From Neurospora tetraspora (lineage: Eukaryota > Ascomycota > Sordariomycetes > Sordariales > Sordariaceae): a DNA stretch of 64,000 nt. The position numbers were made by a program, and so were the translations under genes. The stretch spans positions 3,162,001 through 3,226,000 of the forward strand of contig NW_026944389.1 in NCBI RefSeq assembly GCF_033439725.1. Reading direction: 5' to 3'. This document shows, piece by piece, positions 47,901 through 57,299 of the stretch. Below the pieces are notes generated by a model, which saw only the letters and a list, made by a program, of their open reading frames with translations, was not told the origin of the DNA and searched no databases. Within the stretch, counting starts at the first letter, position 1, and the number at the start of each line of letters is the position of its first letter.

Positions 47901-49137
47901 GTCGGGCATCGAAACCCCTCTTCTAGCCTCGTACGTGACACAGCATATCTTCAGGGCAATGTCCACCATGTTCAAGGGCGCTCACGACATCCAGAACTGG
48001 CTTGGAGAGATTGGCGGACGTGTCTGCCGCGCCTTGACGCCCGAGCAGCTTGATGAGTTTGAAAGATCGGAACGGTTTCCTCATGGAGACGGGACAACAA
48101 CCGACGTGAATATGACGCTTGCCGGAACCCCCAAAAAGTCCTCTTCCCACAAGAATGACGACATTCTCAACAATTTTCAGTCAACCATCATCTGGACAAC
48201 ACCCTTGCGGATGCCGGTCGTTCAGCCATACAGGAAGCACGGGACCAAGACTGTCTCGACCTGCATGCAGGATCTTATCATGACGATCCCGGAGAGATCC
48301 GATCCCGTCAACAGGAGGAAACAGCTACAGGCTTTCCCGCCCAACTTCATTCACTCGCTTGATGCCAGTCACATGATTCTGTCAGCGCTGCACTGCGACG
48401 AACTGGGACTTGACTTTGCCGCTGTCCATGACTCGTTCTGGACTCATGCTTCTGATGTGGACTCTATGAACACCGTCATTCGCGATGCTTTCATCCGAAT
48501 TCACAGTGAGGATGTCATTGGCCGGTTAGCTTCCGAGTTTCAGGCTCGGTACAAGAACTCCCTTTACCTCGCCAAGATCGAATCAGGCACAAAAGTGGCC
48601 CAGGAAATCCAGCGGTGGCGCGTTAAGAATAAGCTCGGGCCTAGGAAGGAGCTGCTTCTAGAGAAAGAACGTCAAGAACTTCTTCGCTCATCAAACCCCG
48701 AGGACGTCAAGAGGGGCAAGAAGATGACCTCGCCGGCCAGCCTTTACGAACTGTATTCGAGCGATGAGGATCTCACTGTCCCCGAGGACCTGAAGGAGGT
48801 TACTATTGGCAACGTCACCGGTGCTGAAGGGACGAAGGTTCGCAGGGAACGGGAAATGGATGAGGAGGGAGAAGAAGTAGATGGCAGTGAGGAGGCCGTC
48901 GAGCACGAGGAGATGCAGGAAGATGAGATGCTGGACGACGATGAAAAACGGGGGCTTGAAGCACTGAGGAACACCAACCACTTCGCCCTCGCGCAAAAGC
49001 GCGGCAAGGCCTTGATCGCATCTGGTAAAAAGAAGTCCACTATTGACGTCTGGCTTCCCTTGACCTTCCCGCCAATCCCGGCGAAGGGTGACTTCGATGT
49101 CCGGTCTTTGAAGGACAGCACGTACTTCTTCTCCTAA
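44917..49137 (+). CDS. cyt-5: Mitochondrial DNA-directed RNA polymerase (CYT-5/Rpo41)
   Basis: A single 1406-aa frame without introns, close to the Neurospora CYT-5 size. The Arg-rich start is a presequence. Residues about 100-260 resemble the PPR-like N-terminal region; the T7-type catalytic core occupies about 660-1240. Landmarks: NVDFRGRAYP, D893 in DGTCNGLQHYAALGGD (first metal Asp), K959-VVKQTVMTNVYGVTY (O/fingers helix), FIHSLDASHM and D1172 in HDSFWTH (second metal Asp). It transcribes the mitochondrial genome. Odd parts: a Gln run near 273-291 and, between core and the conserved C-terminal end, an acidic insert at about 1310-1350 rich in Glu/Asp. The protein ends TYFFS, as single-subunit polymerases should. 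Confidence 0.95.
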   Translation: MLPRTASATRTPHLNRLVSAGSRRVLPRCPPSLAVRGSLAATHRLLSTITTQQPSPLKRQPAPRATVGFERHLATVLDEPAQTATAPLYELRSFSPQAPLTVRDHTKFYAKQRVNFHGIPGDVNEMYLVFEACLQVGRLERAAQVLKRLANLDVLPPADYLDLFNQYLDAKVSQLLEEPGVDKADDIHKAFETMVSGGREFPVGGETVALLLKASLTSTDAGTMQRYVTRYLSLLPTQTALETVFNTEILTYEELTKVAELCPKYNMPDNVDPETFAQQQQQQLKQQQQETGVDKSEDTTEHLLTSSEPSAVPQVLGTPQKGFGLEFVKQTISMFTGIPDGFDISTLPISQQREIQSKLERDCVDASLARWREENESLQKMGLNTSLDTPSLNSRLYQWQKDLESRLRTMLVEVAESEMATKKNKEDLDRCIYGPFIRQSNPERLAAVTIISTLSSLAMGGAHKGSTLASLITHIAKFAEEDIKVQKAEALISKRNLRKTKSKQHNPRSVLRFMNSTASAGSSDMADSNNVDVVMEDEAWSTMIRTKVGAALLSALLDTAKIALVREDPSTKTLVTQNQPAFSHVMQLRKGKKVGTIIPNKAVVDLLVREPVPDFLARHLPMVTPPDPWVSFERGAYLETKTPVLRLKNGEREQRLYTEAAIARGDMDQVFKGLDVLGKTGWKINSSVFKVMLEVWNSGKQVANIPPLNPVFDLPPEPASTEDPTVKRTWLKEIKAIENERSGLHSQRCFMNFQLEIARAYRDQTFYFPHNVDFRGRAYPIPPYLNHMGADHLRGLMLFAKGKPLGESGLRWLKVHLANVYGFDKASLQERQDFADENIENIRDSVTNPLNGNKWWLEAEDPWQCLATCFELAAALELEDPTQYVSHLPVHQDGTCNGLQHYAALGGDTWGAQQVNLVPGDRPADVYSAVAKLVIKGIEDDLAKGNEFAQAMQGKITRKVVKQTVMTNVYGVTYVGAKKQVLKQIEAAYPNLEAESGIETPLLASYVTQHIFRAMSTMFKGAHDIQNWLGEIGGRVCRALTPEQLDEFERSERFPHGDGTTTDVNMTLAGTPKKSSSHKNDDILNNFQSTIIWTTPLRMPVVQPYRKHGTKTVSTCMQDLIMTIPERSDPVNRRKQLQAFPPNFIHSLDASHMILSALHCDELGLDFAAVHDSFWTHASDVDSMNTVIRDAFIRIHSEDVIGRLASEFQARYKNSLYLAKIESGTKVAQEIQRWRVKNKLGPRKELLLEKERQELLRSSNPEDVKRGKKMTSPASLYELYSSDEDLTVPEDLKEVTIGNVTGAEGTKVRREREMDEEGEEVDGSEEAVEHEEMQEDEMLDDDEKRGLEALRNTNHFALAQKRGKALIASGKKKSTIDVWLPLTFPPIPAKGDFDVRSLKDSTYFFS

Positions 49138-49589
49138 ACATGGGGGCTGAAGTATTATCTGTCTTCTGTCAATCCTGGTGTATATATGGAGCGGAGGTCT
49201 CTGGAGCAAGGGAGGAGGATGTTCGATATCAAAAAGCGATCCATAGGCCGGCGTTCTGGAGTACCTTCTGTATATAGATGTCGACACATGAAGTTGGGCA
49301 TTTTGGGCGTTCGCGAAGAGAAAATAAAATGGGCTGGATATGTATCGGAGGATGTAGTGGTTGATGGGGAAAGTTGGCTTCTTGTGTACATTACTATCGT
49401 TAACATTGATTGGTTTTTGAGCATATCATAGAAACTCTCCTCGCTGTATCAAGACATGATGCAATGTACATGGACTCTGTATCTACGACTCGGACATTCT
49501 TTGGCATAATAGTAGATAGATACCCACTGCATAGAGGTTCACAATGACCCCCCACCAGCCCCCCTTCATCGTCTTTGGTCACTCACTAC
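49138..49589. other. Intergenic between convergent polymerase and secreted-protein genes
   Basis: Should hold the two 3' UTRs. Nothing else seen. Confidence 0.5.
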
Positions 49590-50185
49590 CTACGCAACAA
49601 ACCCCATCCCTCTCGAAGCCTCATCCTCCCTACTCCCACTCCCCTCGCACCCCGTCGCGGTCACTGTAACCGTCTCCGTCGGCACCACACACCCAGTAAC
49701 ACAACTCGGACACGGCTTCGTCACCAACACCGTCGGCGTAGTCGGACAGCAGTCGTTTCTGTATCCGTAACATTATCATCAGTAACCAGTCCATTCACGT
49801 AGCAACCAAGCATCCAACCAAGGCCACGCGGGCGAGATAACAAGAATCAAACAACTAAATAAACTAACCTGCACGGAACCTCAACAGTAGTAACCCTTAT
49901 ATACAACGGACAAGCCATGGGCCCAGCAGTAGGCGTAGGCGTAAGCGTAGGCGCAAGCGCAGGCGTAGGCTGGGGGCAGACCATCTTGGGACAATAGCGC
50001 GGGTTCGTCGTGGACGTGTGAGTGAAGCATGGTGTCGCAAGCGTTTTCAGGTGGCAAGTTGTTGGGATTGACAAGACTGTCGGAGGCTGCTGCTGGTGAT
50101 GAGCAAGGTTGTTGTTGAGTCTATTATTGCTCGGGCTATTGCTCAGGAGAGCGGCGGTGATGGTGCTGGTGAGGGAGAGGAACAT
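49590..50185 (-). CDS. Small Cys/Thr-rich secreted protein
   Basis: Two exons, 50185-49869 and 49758-49590; intron 110 nt (GTTAGT..ATACAG). 162 codons, 161 aa. It opens MFLSLTSTITAALLS, a short probable signal peptide, followed by an Asn/Gln-rich stretch. The second half has an ordered Cys pattern with repeated Thr-Val: PRYCPKMVCPQP, CPLYIRVTTVEVPC, then across the splice NDCCPTTPTV, KPCPSCVTGCVVPTETVTVT. This pattern occurs in a family of small secreted proteins of filamentous ascomycetes with no known function. The start was chosen at the ATG giving the signal peptide; the same frame opens further upstream without a better start. No GPI signal is clear. It could be cell-wall bound. Confidence 0.7.
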
Positions 50186-51219
50186 TGTTTTTGTGGTAGA
50201 CGTGAGTAGGTGGATGTTGTGGTTTAGATTTTGGGAAAGTAAGAGGTAGTTAGGTAGTGTAGTAAGGAAGGGGTTTTGGGGAACAAGATGGGCCACTTTG
50301 TGGTGGAATATTTACCGGGTTGAGGTTTCGTTTTTGACAATGCCGTGGAGGGAACTGGTCAGTTATTTTTATACGCGTGTTGTTGTTGTTGTTGTTGTTT
50401 ACATGCCTTCGAACGCAAAGAGACTTCGGTGCTGGAATGCTGCTGGTCTAACTTGGTCCAGCGTGGCACACAAGGCAAGGCAAGGCAAGTAAAACCCTTT
50501 ACTTGCCTTGCCTTGTTAGGATGAGGCCTCTCTTGACTTGTTTCAATCTGTTACTTGACTTGCCTTGCTTACTTGCCTAAACTAATGAGTTACTGAAATG
50601 TACCCTCAATACTACAGTTTGGTATAGAAAACGAAGTTTCAATCGGTTAGATATAGTTTGAAGCGATACGACGATTGATGCCTATATTTTCACTCGTATT
50701 TATACTTTAAAACGTACGCGCTGAACGTAGTGGATGGGTATGTTTGAGGGGAAAAAAGGAGGGCATGCATATATGCAAGTAAACAAGGCAAGCAACCCCC
50801 CTTACTTGCCTTGACTTGCGTCAAATTTACCCTTACTTGACTTGCCCTACTAGACATCTTGCTTGCCTTGCCTTGGTATTACTTGCCTTGTGTGCCACGC
50901 TGACTTGGTCAAGCTAATGAGACCTGACTCTCAGGAGCCCGTGGAAGTCGCAAGGCTTGAAGAGTGTCATCAACTCAATCATCACCTGTATGTGTAGCGT
51001 GTCAATGCTAGGGGAAGGATAAGGAGATTGGATGGAAGAAATGCAATCCGGGGTAAGGAAATATGCGAAAGGGGCGACGCAAAGAGAAATAGGGGAGATT
51101 GGATGAGATCCGTGCTGTCACATGGAAGGTCAAATATTGGTCAAACCATATCAAGCTTTTAAACATCATTTCGTTCTATTTTACCATAAAAACCTTTTTA
51201 TACGCCTCATTAACAACTT
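50186..51219. other. Intergenic with a hAT-type MITE
   Basis: Holds the promoter of the secreted-protein gene, with a (GTT)n run near 50379-50399 in its leader, and the 444-bp element at 50459-50902. The rest, up to the 3' end of ARC1, shows nothing. Confidence 0.5.
50451..50910. mobile_element. 444-bp non-autonomous hAT element with 8-bp duplications
   Basis: The element proper is 50459-50902. Ends are CAGCGTGGCACACAAGG and its exact reverse complement, and both sides carry the 8-bp direct repeat ACTTGGTC (50451-50458, 50903-50910). A CAG-type terminus and 8-bp duplication are hallmarks of hAT transposons. Subterminal regions on both sides hold many copies of CTTGCCTTG/CTTGACTTG in both orientations, likely transposase binding sites. 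No coding capacity. It is not RIP-mutated and the duplication is perfect, so insertion is recent or the copy is single. Confidence 0.9.
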
Positions 51220-52476
51220 TTACCTAACCTGGGCGCCGGCCAAAGTGGGAACAGTGCAGACACCACCGCTGGCAGTCACCAGCTTAGCAATGCCGCTCTT
51301 GCCCTCCAAATCCTTAACATCCTTGCACACATCGACATCGAACGCAACCTCAAGAGCACCGGTGGTGGTGAAGCCAGGCTGGAAGGTCTCCCAGACCTTC
51401 TTCTTGGGGTTGAGCACCTTCTCGGGCTCAGCGTTGAAGCCCTCGAAATAAACCTTCTCACCGGCCTTGGCATCGGCGGGAGGGTTGACGAGCTCGACGG
51501 GGCCCTTGTGGTCGTCCTCGACGCCCTCCTGGGGCTTGGGCGAGGCAGCGAGCACCATGGCGCACGACTTGATGCCGCGCATCTTGACGGGCTTGAGGTT
51601 GCAGACCACGATGACCTTGCGGCCCTGCATCTCCTCGAGAGGGACGAGGCCGTTGAGGCCGGAGCAGACGGTGCGGCACACCTGGCCCTCGTACTCGGCG
51701 GTGTCCTCGGTGCCGGGCGCATCGCCGACGGCGATGGTGGAGACGTAGAGCGAATCGGCTTCGGGGTGCTTGATGGCCTTGAGGATGTGGCCGACACGGA
51801 GGTCGATGAGACCGGGGGAGAGAGGGGCGGGAGGAGGAGGAGCGGCCTTGGGGCGGCGGTTCTCGTTGACCTTCTTCTCCTTCTTCTCCTTCTTGGGAGC
51901 GGCAGCGGCGGGGGCAGCGTCGGTAGCGGCCTGGACGACCTGGTCCTTGACCTCGACGGCCTTCTCGACAACGGCAGCAACGGCCTCCTTGGTGCGGTCG
52001 ACAACGGTGGCGGCAGCACCCTGGACGGTGGAAACGGCGGCTTGGGCAGCGGCGGCAGCAGCGGCCTTCTCCTTCTTCAGGCGCTCCTTCTCGGCCTTGG
52101 CGTCGACGGGAGGCTTGACGTAGAGGATCTCGTCGGCATCGATGGCGATCTTGTCGGCGTCGGCAACGTTAAGGCCGAAGAGGGGGCTGTTCTGGACAAA
52201 GTCGACGAGACGGACAATGTTGGGGCGGCCCTGCTGGCCGGTGCGCTCCTCGGAGGACCAGGCCTTGACGAGGGGGGCGACGGCCTCGTAGATGGCGATG
52301 TCAGCCTTGGAGGGCTTGGTGCCGAGGACGGTGGTGCGGGTAGCGAGGTCGGCGTTGAGGGCGTCGAGGACGGACTGCTTATCGTCTGAGGCCTTGATGG
52401 TGTCGGCCTTCTGGATCCATTGCTGGACTTCCTTCTCCTCGGCGGGAGTGTACTTGTAGGTGTCGAGGGCGGCCAT
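51220..52476 (-). CDS. arc1: Arc1p-type tRNA-binding cofactor of aminoacyl-tRNA synthetases
   Basis: Intronless from ATG 52476, 418 aa. Residues 1-115 form the GST-C-like interaction domain that in yeast Arc1 clamps methionyl- and glutamyl-tRNA synthetase. Residues 123-215 are a Lys/Ala-rich linker that binds RNA non-specifically. Residues 223-418 are the EMAPII-like OB fold (LIDLRVGHI, CSGLNGLVP, VVCNLKPVKMRGIKS). It raises tRNA affinity of the synthetases in the cytosol. Upstream of the ATG the frame stays open for 43 codons with a presequence-like character but no ATG (see Findings). It is divergent from the LSH gene at 1.4 kb distance. Confidence 0.9.
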   Translation of the reverse strand: MAALDTYKYTPAEEKEVQQWIQKADTIKASDDKQSVLDALNADLATRTTVLGTKPSKADIAIYEAVAPLVKAWSSEERTGQQGRPNIVRLVDFVQNSPLFGLNVADADKIAIDADEILYVKPPVDAKAEKERLKKEKAAAAAAAQAAVSTVQGAAATVVDRTKEAVAAVVEKAVEVKDQVVQAATDAAPAAAAPKKEKKEKKVNENRRPKAAPPPPAPLSPGLIDLRVGHILKAIKHPEADSLYVSTIAVGDAPGTEDTAEYEGQVCRTVCSGLNGLVPLEEMQGRKVIVVCNLKPVKMRGIKSCAMVLAASPKPQEGVEDDHKGPVELVNPPADAKAGEKVYFEGFNAEPEKVLNPKKKVWETFQPGFTTTGALEVAFDVDVCKDVKDLEGKSGIAKLVTASGGVCTVPTLAGAQVR

Positions 52477-53917
52477 GATGCGCGAGTTGGACAGCGAGAT
52501 GGAAGTCGGCGAGACGAACTGTCGCGAGAAGACGCTGCGGAGAGCGGGACGAGCAAATCGGAGGGGGAACAGCTTGAAAGACGTTGACTCCCGGTATTGG
52601 AGTGTTTATTAGGGTATGAGGTTTTGTCGGGTTCTATATGTCTGGACAATAATTTTGAATCTTAAATCCCAATTGCGGGGCATGCCACTTTCTCGATGGA
52701 GTTGAGTCAAATCGGACGGGACGAGGGGCAGCTCTGCGACATGCAGGGAGTCAGGGACTCGGTATCCAGGTCCAGACAATGTCCGTGCACCCCAAAACCC
52801 ACCCAAAACCACAAGTCCCTCCACCACTTTCTTCAACAGCAAACGTCTGGTTGGAATGATCCTTTTCGTAACTCAGCTGGCCACAAAAGGGGCCTTTTTG
52901 GGTATTATTCTGGATCCAAATCTGTGCATGCAAAAATCTTTGCACTTTTCTATGTCGGAAAGCCCGGAAAATGAGAGAGATGAATGAAGGACTAGGTTTT
53001 GAGGTACTTCTGTGCACTAACAAGTTGAGGCGCTCTAACGAGTTTTTCGCCCAAATAGGAATAAAGCACGGACATGTCTAGACCTGGATAACGACCCCCC
53101 ATAGGCCATGCAGGTCCGTGCTGTGGCAAGCTTCAGGCAAGATCCTGTGCATGTCCTAAACGCTTATGCCAAAAATGCATAACATCGCATATGTCAAGCT
53201 CTGTGTGAATTATGGCAGCCGTCTGTATCGCAGCTTTGATCGTAACATAATGGCTCAACATCAACATCATACATTGGACTTTGACTTTCAGGCCGCAGCA
53301 TATCTTTCCAGTCATTTAGTCATGCTTGACAACGAACACTTCTTTGAATACTGTATCTACTCGTAGCGATGAGAGCGACTGAATGGCCCGTGCACTTGGT
53401 GGCTATGCCTGGACCTCGTGACGTCGTGGCAGCCTGTGCTACCAGTGTCGCGTCGCGATGCCCTTGTCGCATTCAAATCGCGTGGATCGTCGCGTTTTCT
53501 TAATTGACAAATCAATTCGCCTCGGCCCCAATCCCATCGCCAATTGCCTCCCAAATTCGCATTTCCCGATACAATTTCAATCATATGGCGATGGTGGTTC
53601 TTCTCTGAATCCGTCGTATATGTTTGCCTTTGCCTTGTGCCCATTGGGGAATCCATCATCTAACCCCTTGCTTCAATCCTCGACGCTCTTGATCTCCCTT
53701 CCGTTTGTTCTTTGTATGTGGCGAAGAACCAACCACAACAAAGACTGAGAACTGTTTTTGCTTTTTCTGTGTGTGTCACAAAAAAGTTTCTGTCTTTTTT
53801 TGCCTCTCTGTTTTTGCTGGACTTGAAGCTCTTTTTATCCACGGATCTCGACCATTGTCAAGTCAGCAGAAAACCCACTCGGCCATCAAGGTACACGCCC
53901 GACAAAACCCTTGAACC
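52477..53917. promoter_or_regulatory. Divergent upstream region of ARC1 and LSH
   Basis: 1441 bp between two start codons on opposite strands. The part next to ARC1 (52477-52605) encodes an in-frame extension without ATG. The part next to LSH is T-rich (53750-53850), like many Neurospora-type leaders. No gene is convincing. Confidence 0.4.
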
Positions 53918-56709
53918 ATGCCGTCGGCATCTTCATCAACGTCGTCCGATCGCGACTCTGGTAGCTCAGGCGCTCCGTCCCGGCTGCCCACTAGCGCCCC
54001 TTCGTCTCCCCCACCCGCAGAGCCATTAGTCGAACAACAAGAGAAAGTGGACGACTCAAAGATGAGCTACACAAAGTTGCGCGCCGAGCAAAGGCTCGCC
54101 GAGGAAGAGGAAAAGGCTCGCGTAGAAAACGAAAAGGCAGAGGAAAAGCGCAAAAAGAAGTGGAAGAAGAGGGTCCTGAGCAAAGAGGAGCGTGATGCAA
54201 AGGCAAAGGATCTCGACCAGCTTCTTGCTCAGAGTGCAGCTTTCAGCAGCATCTTGACCAACAAGACAAAGGTCCTTGGTCGAGTGGGCACTGGTCTGGA
54301 TGGAAAGACCCTTGGTGAACATGACTTGACCATGGCAAAGCAGCCCAAATGCGTTGTCGGTGGTACCATGAGAGACTACCAACTGGAGGGACTGACATGG
54401 ATGTATGAGATTTGCGTCCAGGGCATGTCTGGCATTCTTGCTGACGAAATGGGCTTGGGTATGTTGAGTGTCCGGTCTTTTCCAACTCGGCTTTGGTCTG
54501 GGCTAACAGCTGCATCTATAACACTACAGGCAAAACCATTCAGACCATTTCCCTAATAGCCCTCCTCCGTGAGCAGGAGAACTACTTGGGTCCTCACCTT
54601 ATCGTTGCTCCTCTCAGCACCTTGTCCAATTGGCTTGACGAATTCCACCGCTGGGTGCCCTCCATCCCAGTTGTCATGTATCATGGCACCCCTCAGCAGC
54701 GCCAGGACATCTTCAAGACCAAGATTATGCGCCATCTCCACGGCGGCAGACCGACCGAAAAATTCCCCGTTGTCTGTACAACCTACGAGATGGTGCTCAA
54801 GGACCGTGCCAACCTATCCAGGATCAACTGGGAGTTTATCATCATCGATGAGGGTCACCGCATGAAGAACTTTGATTCAAAACTCTTCAGAGAACTCAAG
54901 ACATTTACTTCAGCCACTCGTCTCCTTATCACCGGCACCCCATTGCAGAATAATCTGAAGGAGCTCTGGTCCCTTCTTAACTTCCTCCTACCAAAGATCT
55001 TTAGAGATTGGGAAGCCTTCGAAAGTTGGTTCGACTTTAGCGATCTTGAAGATGAGGAAGGAACCGAGGAGTTCATCGCCGACAAGACCAAGCAGGAGCT
55101 TGTTAAGAAGATGCACGTCGTCCTTCAGCCGTTACTTCTGCGGCGAGTCAAGTCTGACGTCGCCAAATATCTACCCAAGAAGCGTGAATACGTACTGTAC
55201 GCACCAATGACAAAGGAACAGACCGATCTGTACAATGTCATCAACGACAAAAATATCGATACCCGGTCATACCTGGAGAGTAAAGTAGTCGAGCGCCTTA
55301 TTGGAGCCACAACCAGCGGTGCATCCTCGCGAAGAAGTACTCCTCGCTCTTCCAAGGCGAACAGCGTGAAGATGGAACCTGATACGATCAGCGAATCCGG
55401 CAGCTTCACGACGAAGACTAGCGCACTCACTCTCAAGGAGGGGGAATCAAGCCCGCTAGCCAAGAATGCTTTTGCAATGATGATGGGCAAACGGACAGGA
55501 GGTCGTCCGCGCAAGAACGCTCTTCCTGTGCCAGAACCTCCTGCGGAAGAGACCACCCTAGTCAAAGCTTCCAGGGCAGGTACCAAGAGGAAGGCTGCGC
55601 CGGTTGTAGAGACTCCAGCACCAAAGAGCACAAAGTCAAGCAGGCAGTCTACGCCCATCAGCACCCGGGGCCGGACTCGGCGAGGCAGGCAGTCATACAA
55701 AGAAGCAGATTCAGACGAGGAACAGCTCGATGACGACGAATTCGAAGAGAAGCTAGCCAAGGAGGCTGTGGAGGATGAAGTCCAAGACATCGAAGCCATT
55801 CTCGATGCCGAGGAGATCGAACGTGCCCAGACCCTCGACCTAGCCAAAAAGGAGATCTCCAACAAGAAGCTCGGAAACCCACTCCTCCAGCTCCGCCTCG
55901 TCTGCAACAGTCCTCACAACTTCTACAATCCCTGGTCCAACTCGGACCAGCCCATCGACGAGAGCATCGTCACCGCCTCCGGCAAGATGCTCCTGCTGGA
56001 CCGGCTCCTTTCCGCCCTCTTCGAGCGGGGGCACAAGGTCCTCATCTTCTCCCAGTTCAAGACCCAGCTCGACATCCTTGAGGACTACTGCCGCGAGCTG
56101 CGCTCCTGGGACGTCTGCCGCATCGACGGCGGCGTCGCCCAGGACGACCGGCGCGCGCAGATCGAGCAGTTCAACACGGACCCGGACGTGAAAATCTTCT
56201 TGCTGTCTACCCGCGCCGGCGGGCAGGGCATCAACCTCGCCAGCGCCGACACCGTGATCCTCTTCGACAGCGACTGGAACCCGCAGCAGGACCTGCAGGC
56301 GCAGGACCGGTGCCACCGCATCGGGCAGACACGGCCCGTGGTGGTGTACCGGCTGGCCACCAAGGGCACGGTGGAGGAGGAGCTGCTCATGAGCGCGGAC
56401 GCCAAGCGCCGCCTGGAGAAGTTGGTCATCAAGAAGGGCGGGTTCAGGACCATGGGCCAGAAGCTCGACTTGCGCGAGGAGGACCTGGATCGGGAGACGC
56501 TGCGGGCGTTGTTGCTGAAGGATGGGCAGGTGTACAAGTTCAGCGGGGACAAGGAGATTCTGAGCGAGGAGGATCTAAGGGTGTTGTGCGATCGGAGCGA
56601 TGAGGCGTATGCGAGTGCCGCGAAGGGTGAGGGCAATGCGGATGGGTGGAAGGTTATTGAGACGCAGGCGGAGGGGATTAGGACGGCGGGGGAGAAGAAG
56701 AAGAGGTGA
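53918..56709 (+). CDS. mus-30: SNF2-family chromatin remodeller, LSH/DDM1 type
   Basis: Two exons, 53918-54458 and 54530-56709; the 71-nt intron (GTATGT, GCTAAC, CTACAG) splits the Walker A box. 907 codons, 906 aa. A charged coiled N-terminus (about 50-110) precedes the ATPase: MRDYQLEGLTWM, DEMGLGKT (176-183), DEGH (287-290), ITGTPLQNNL. A long Ser/Arg- and acid-rich insert follows (about 440-620, with a GRPRKN AT-hook-like motif). Helicase C follows: FSQFKTQLDILED, STRAGGQGINL (740-750) and QAQDRCHRIGQ (770-780). The type fits LSH/HELLS/DDM1, yeast Irc5 and Neurospora MUS-30. Such ATPases move nucleosomes; MUS-30 is needed for genome stability and DDM1 for DNA methylation of repeats. Distinguishing LSH from other Snf2-like branches rests on the short N-terminus and insert position. 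Confidence 0.88.
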
Positions 56710-57240
56710 TGTGGTGCTCTTGATCACGCTTCAAGGATTGGAAAAAGTCACAGTTGAGTATACCCATGAACATGATGATGTTGGCGTGTCGCGCGGTTAG
56801 CCCTATGATTGCTCTGAGCCTTGAATGATGTCTAAAACTCCAAGGGAGCTGCACCTATACGTTCCTATACAACGGGTTTGCAGGCATCCCCCCGGTCGTC
56901 GTGAGGCGACTATGTCGAATCGCCAAGCCAAATATTTCGACTTGACTTCAAGTCAAGTCAAGTCAAATCAAGTCAAATCAAGTCAAGTCAAGTCAAATCC
57001 AAGTCAAATCCAAGTCAAATCCACATCCAAATCCACATCCATTCACGGTTCAATAATGTTCCTTCCTTATGCGCATGCATATCCTTACGCCGGCCCGACA
57101 GCCAGATGCGCACACACGGCGGCAAGTGCAAACGCAGTCGACTCGTGACCGACCGGAACGTACTTTCTACATCAGAATTTTTCCCTCCCCTGCATTCACT
57201 TCGTGATTTGAATTAAAATGCCGTCGCGTTCAACAACTCG
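56710..57240. other. Intergenic with a CAAGT-type repeat
   Basis: Contains the simple repeat at 56941-57042 and the promoter of the next gene. No gene seen. Confidence 0.5.
56941..57042. repeat. Degenerate AAGTC/AAATC pentamer repeat
   Basis: About 100 bp of tandem AAGTC and AAATC units passing into AAATCC and ACATCC hexamers. The first unit is preceded by its own inverse (CTTGACTTCAAGTC), so the tract begins with a small palindrome. Confidence 0.8.
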
Positions 57241-57299
57241 CGTTGGATAACCGTGGCAGTCGTCACCCACCCACTGCCAAACTCCTGTACTTGTTCCCA

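Noticed and set aside
51508-52389. 293-codon plus-strand frame opposite ARC1
   Set aside because: It is the antisense shadow of a highly biased GC-rich coding frame.
55125-55907. 260-codon minus-strand frame inside the LSH gene
   Set aside because: Antisense shadow of the Ser/Arg- and acid-rich insert.
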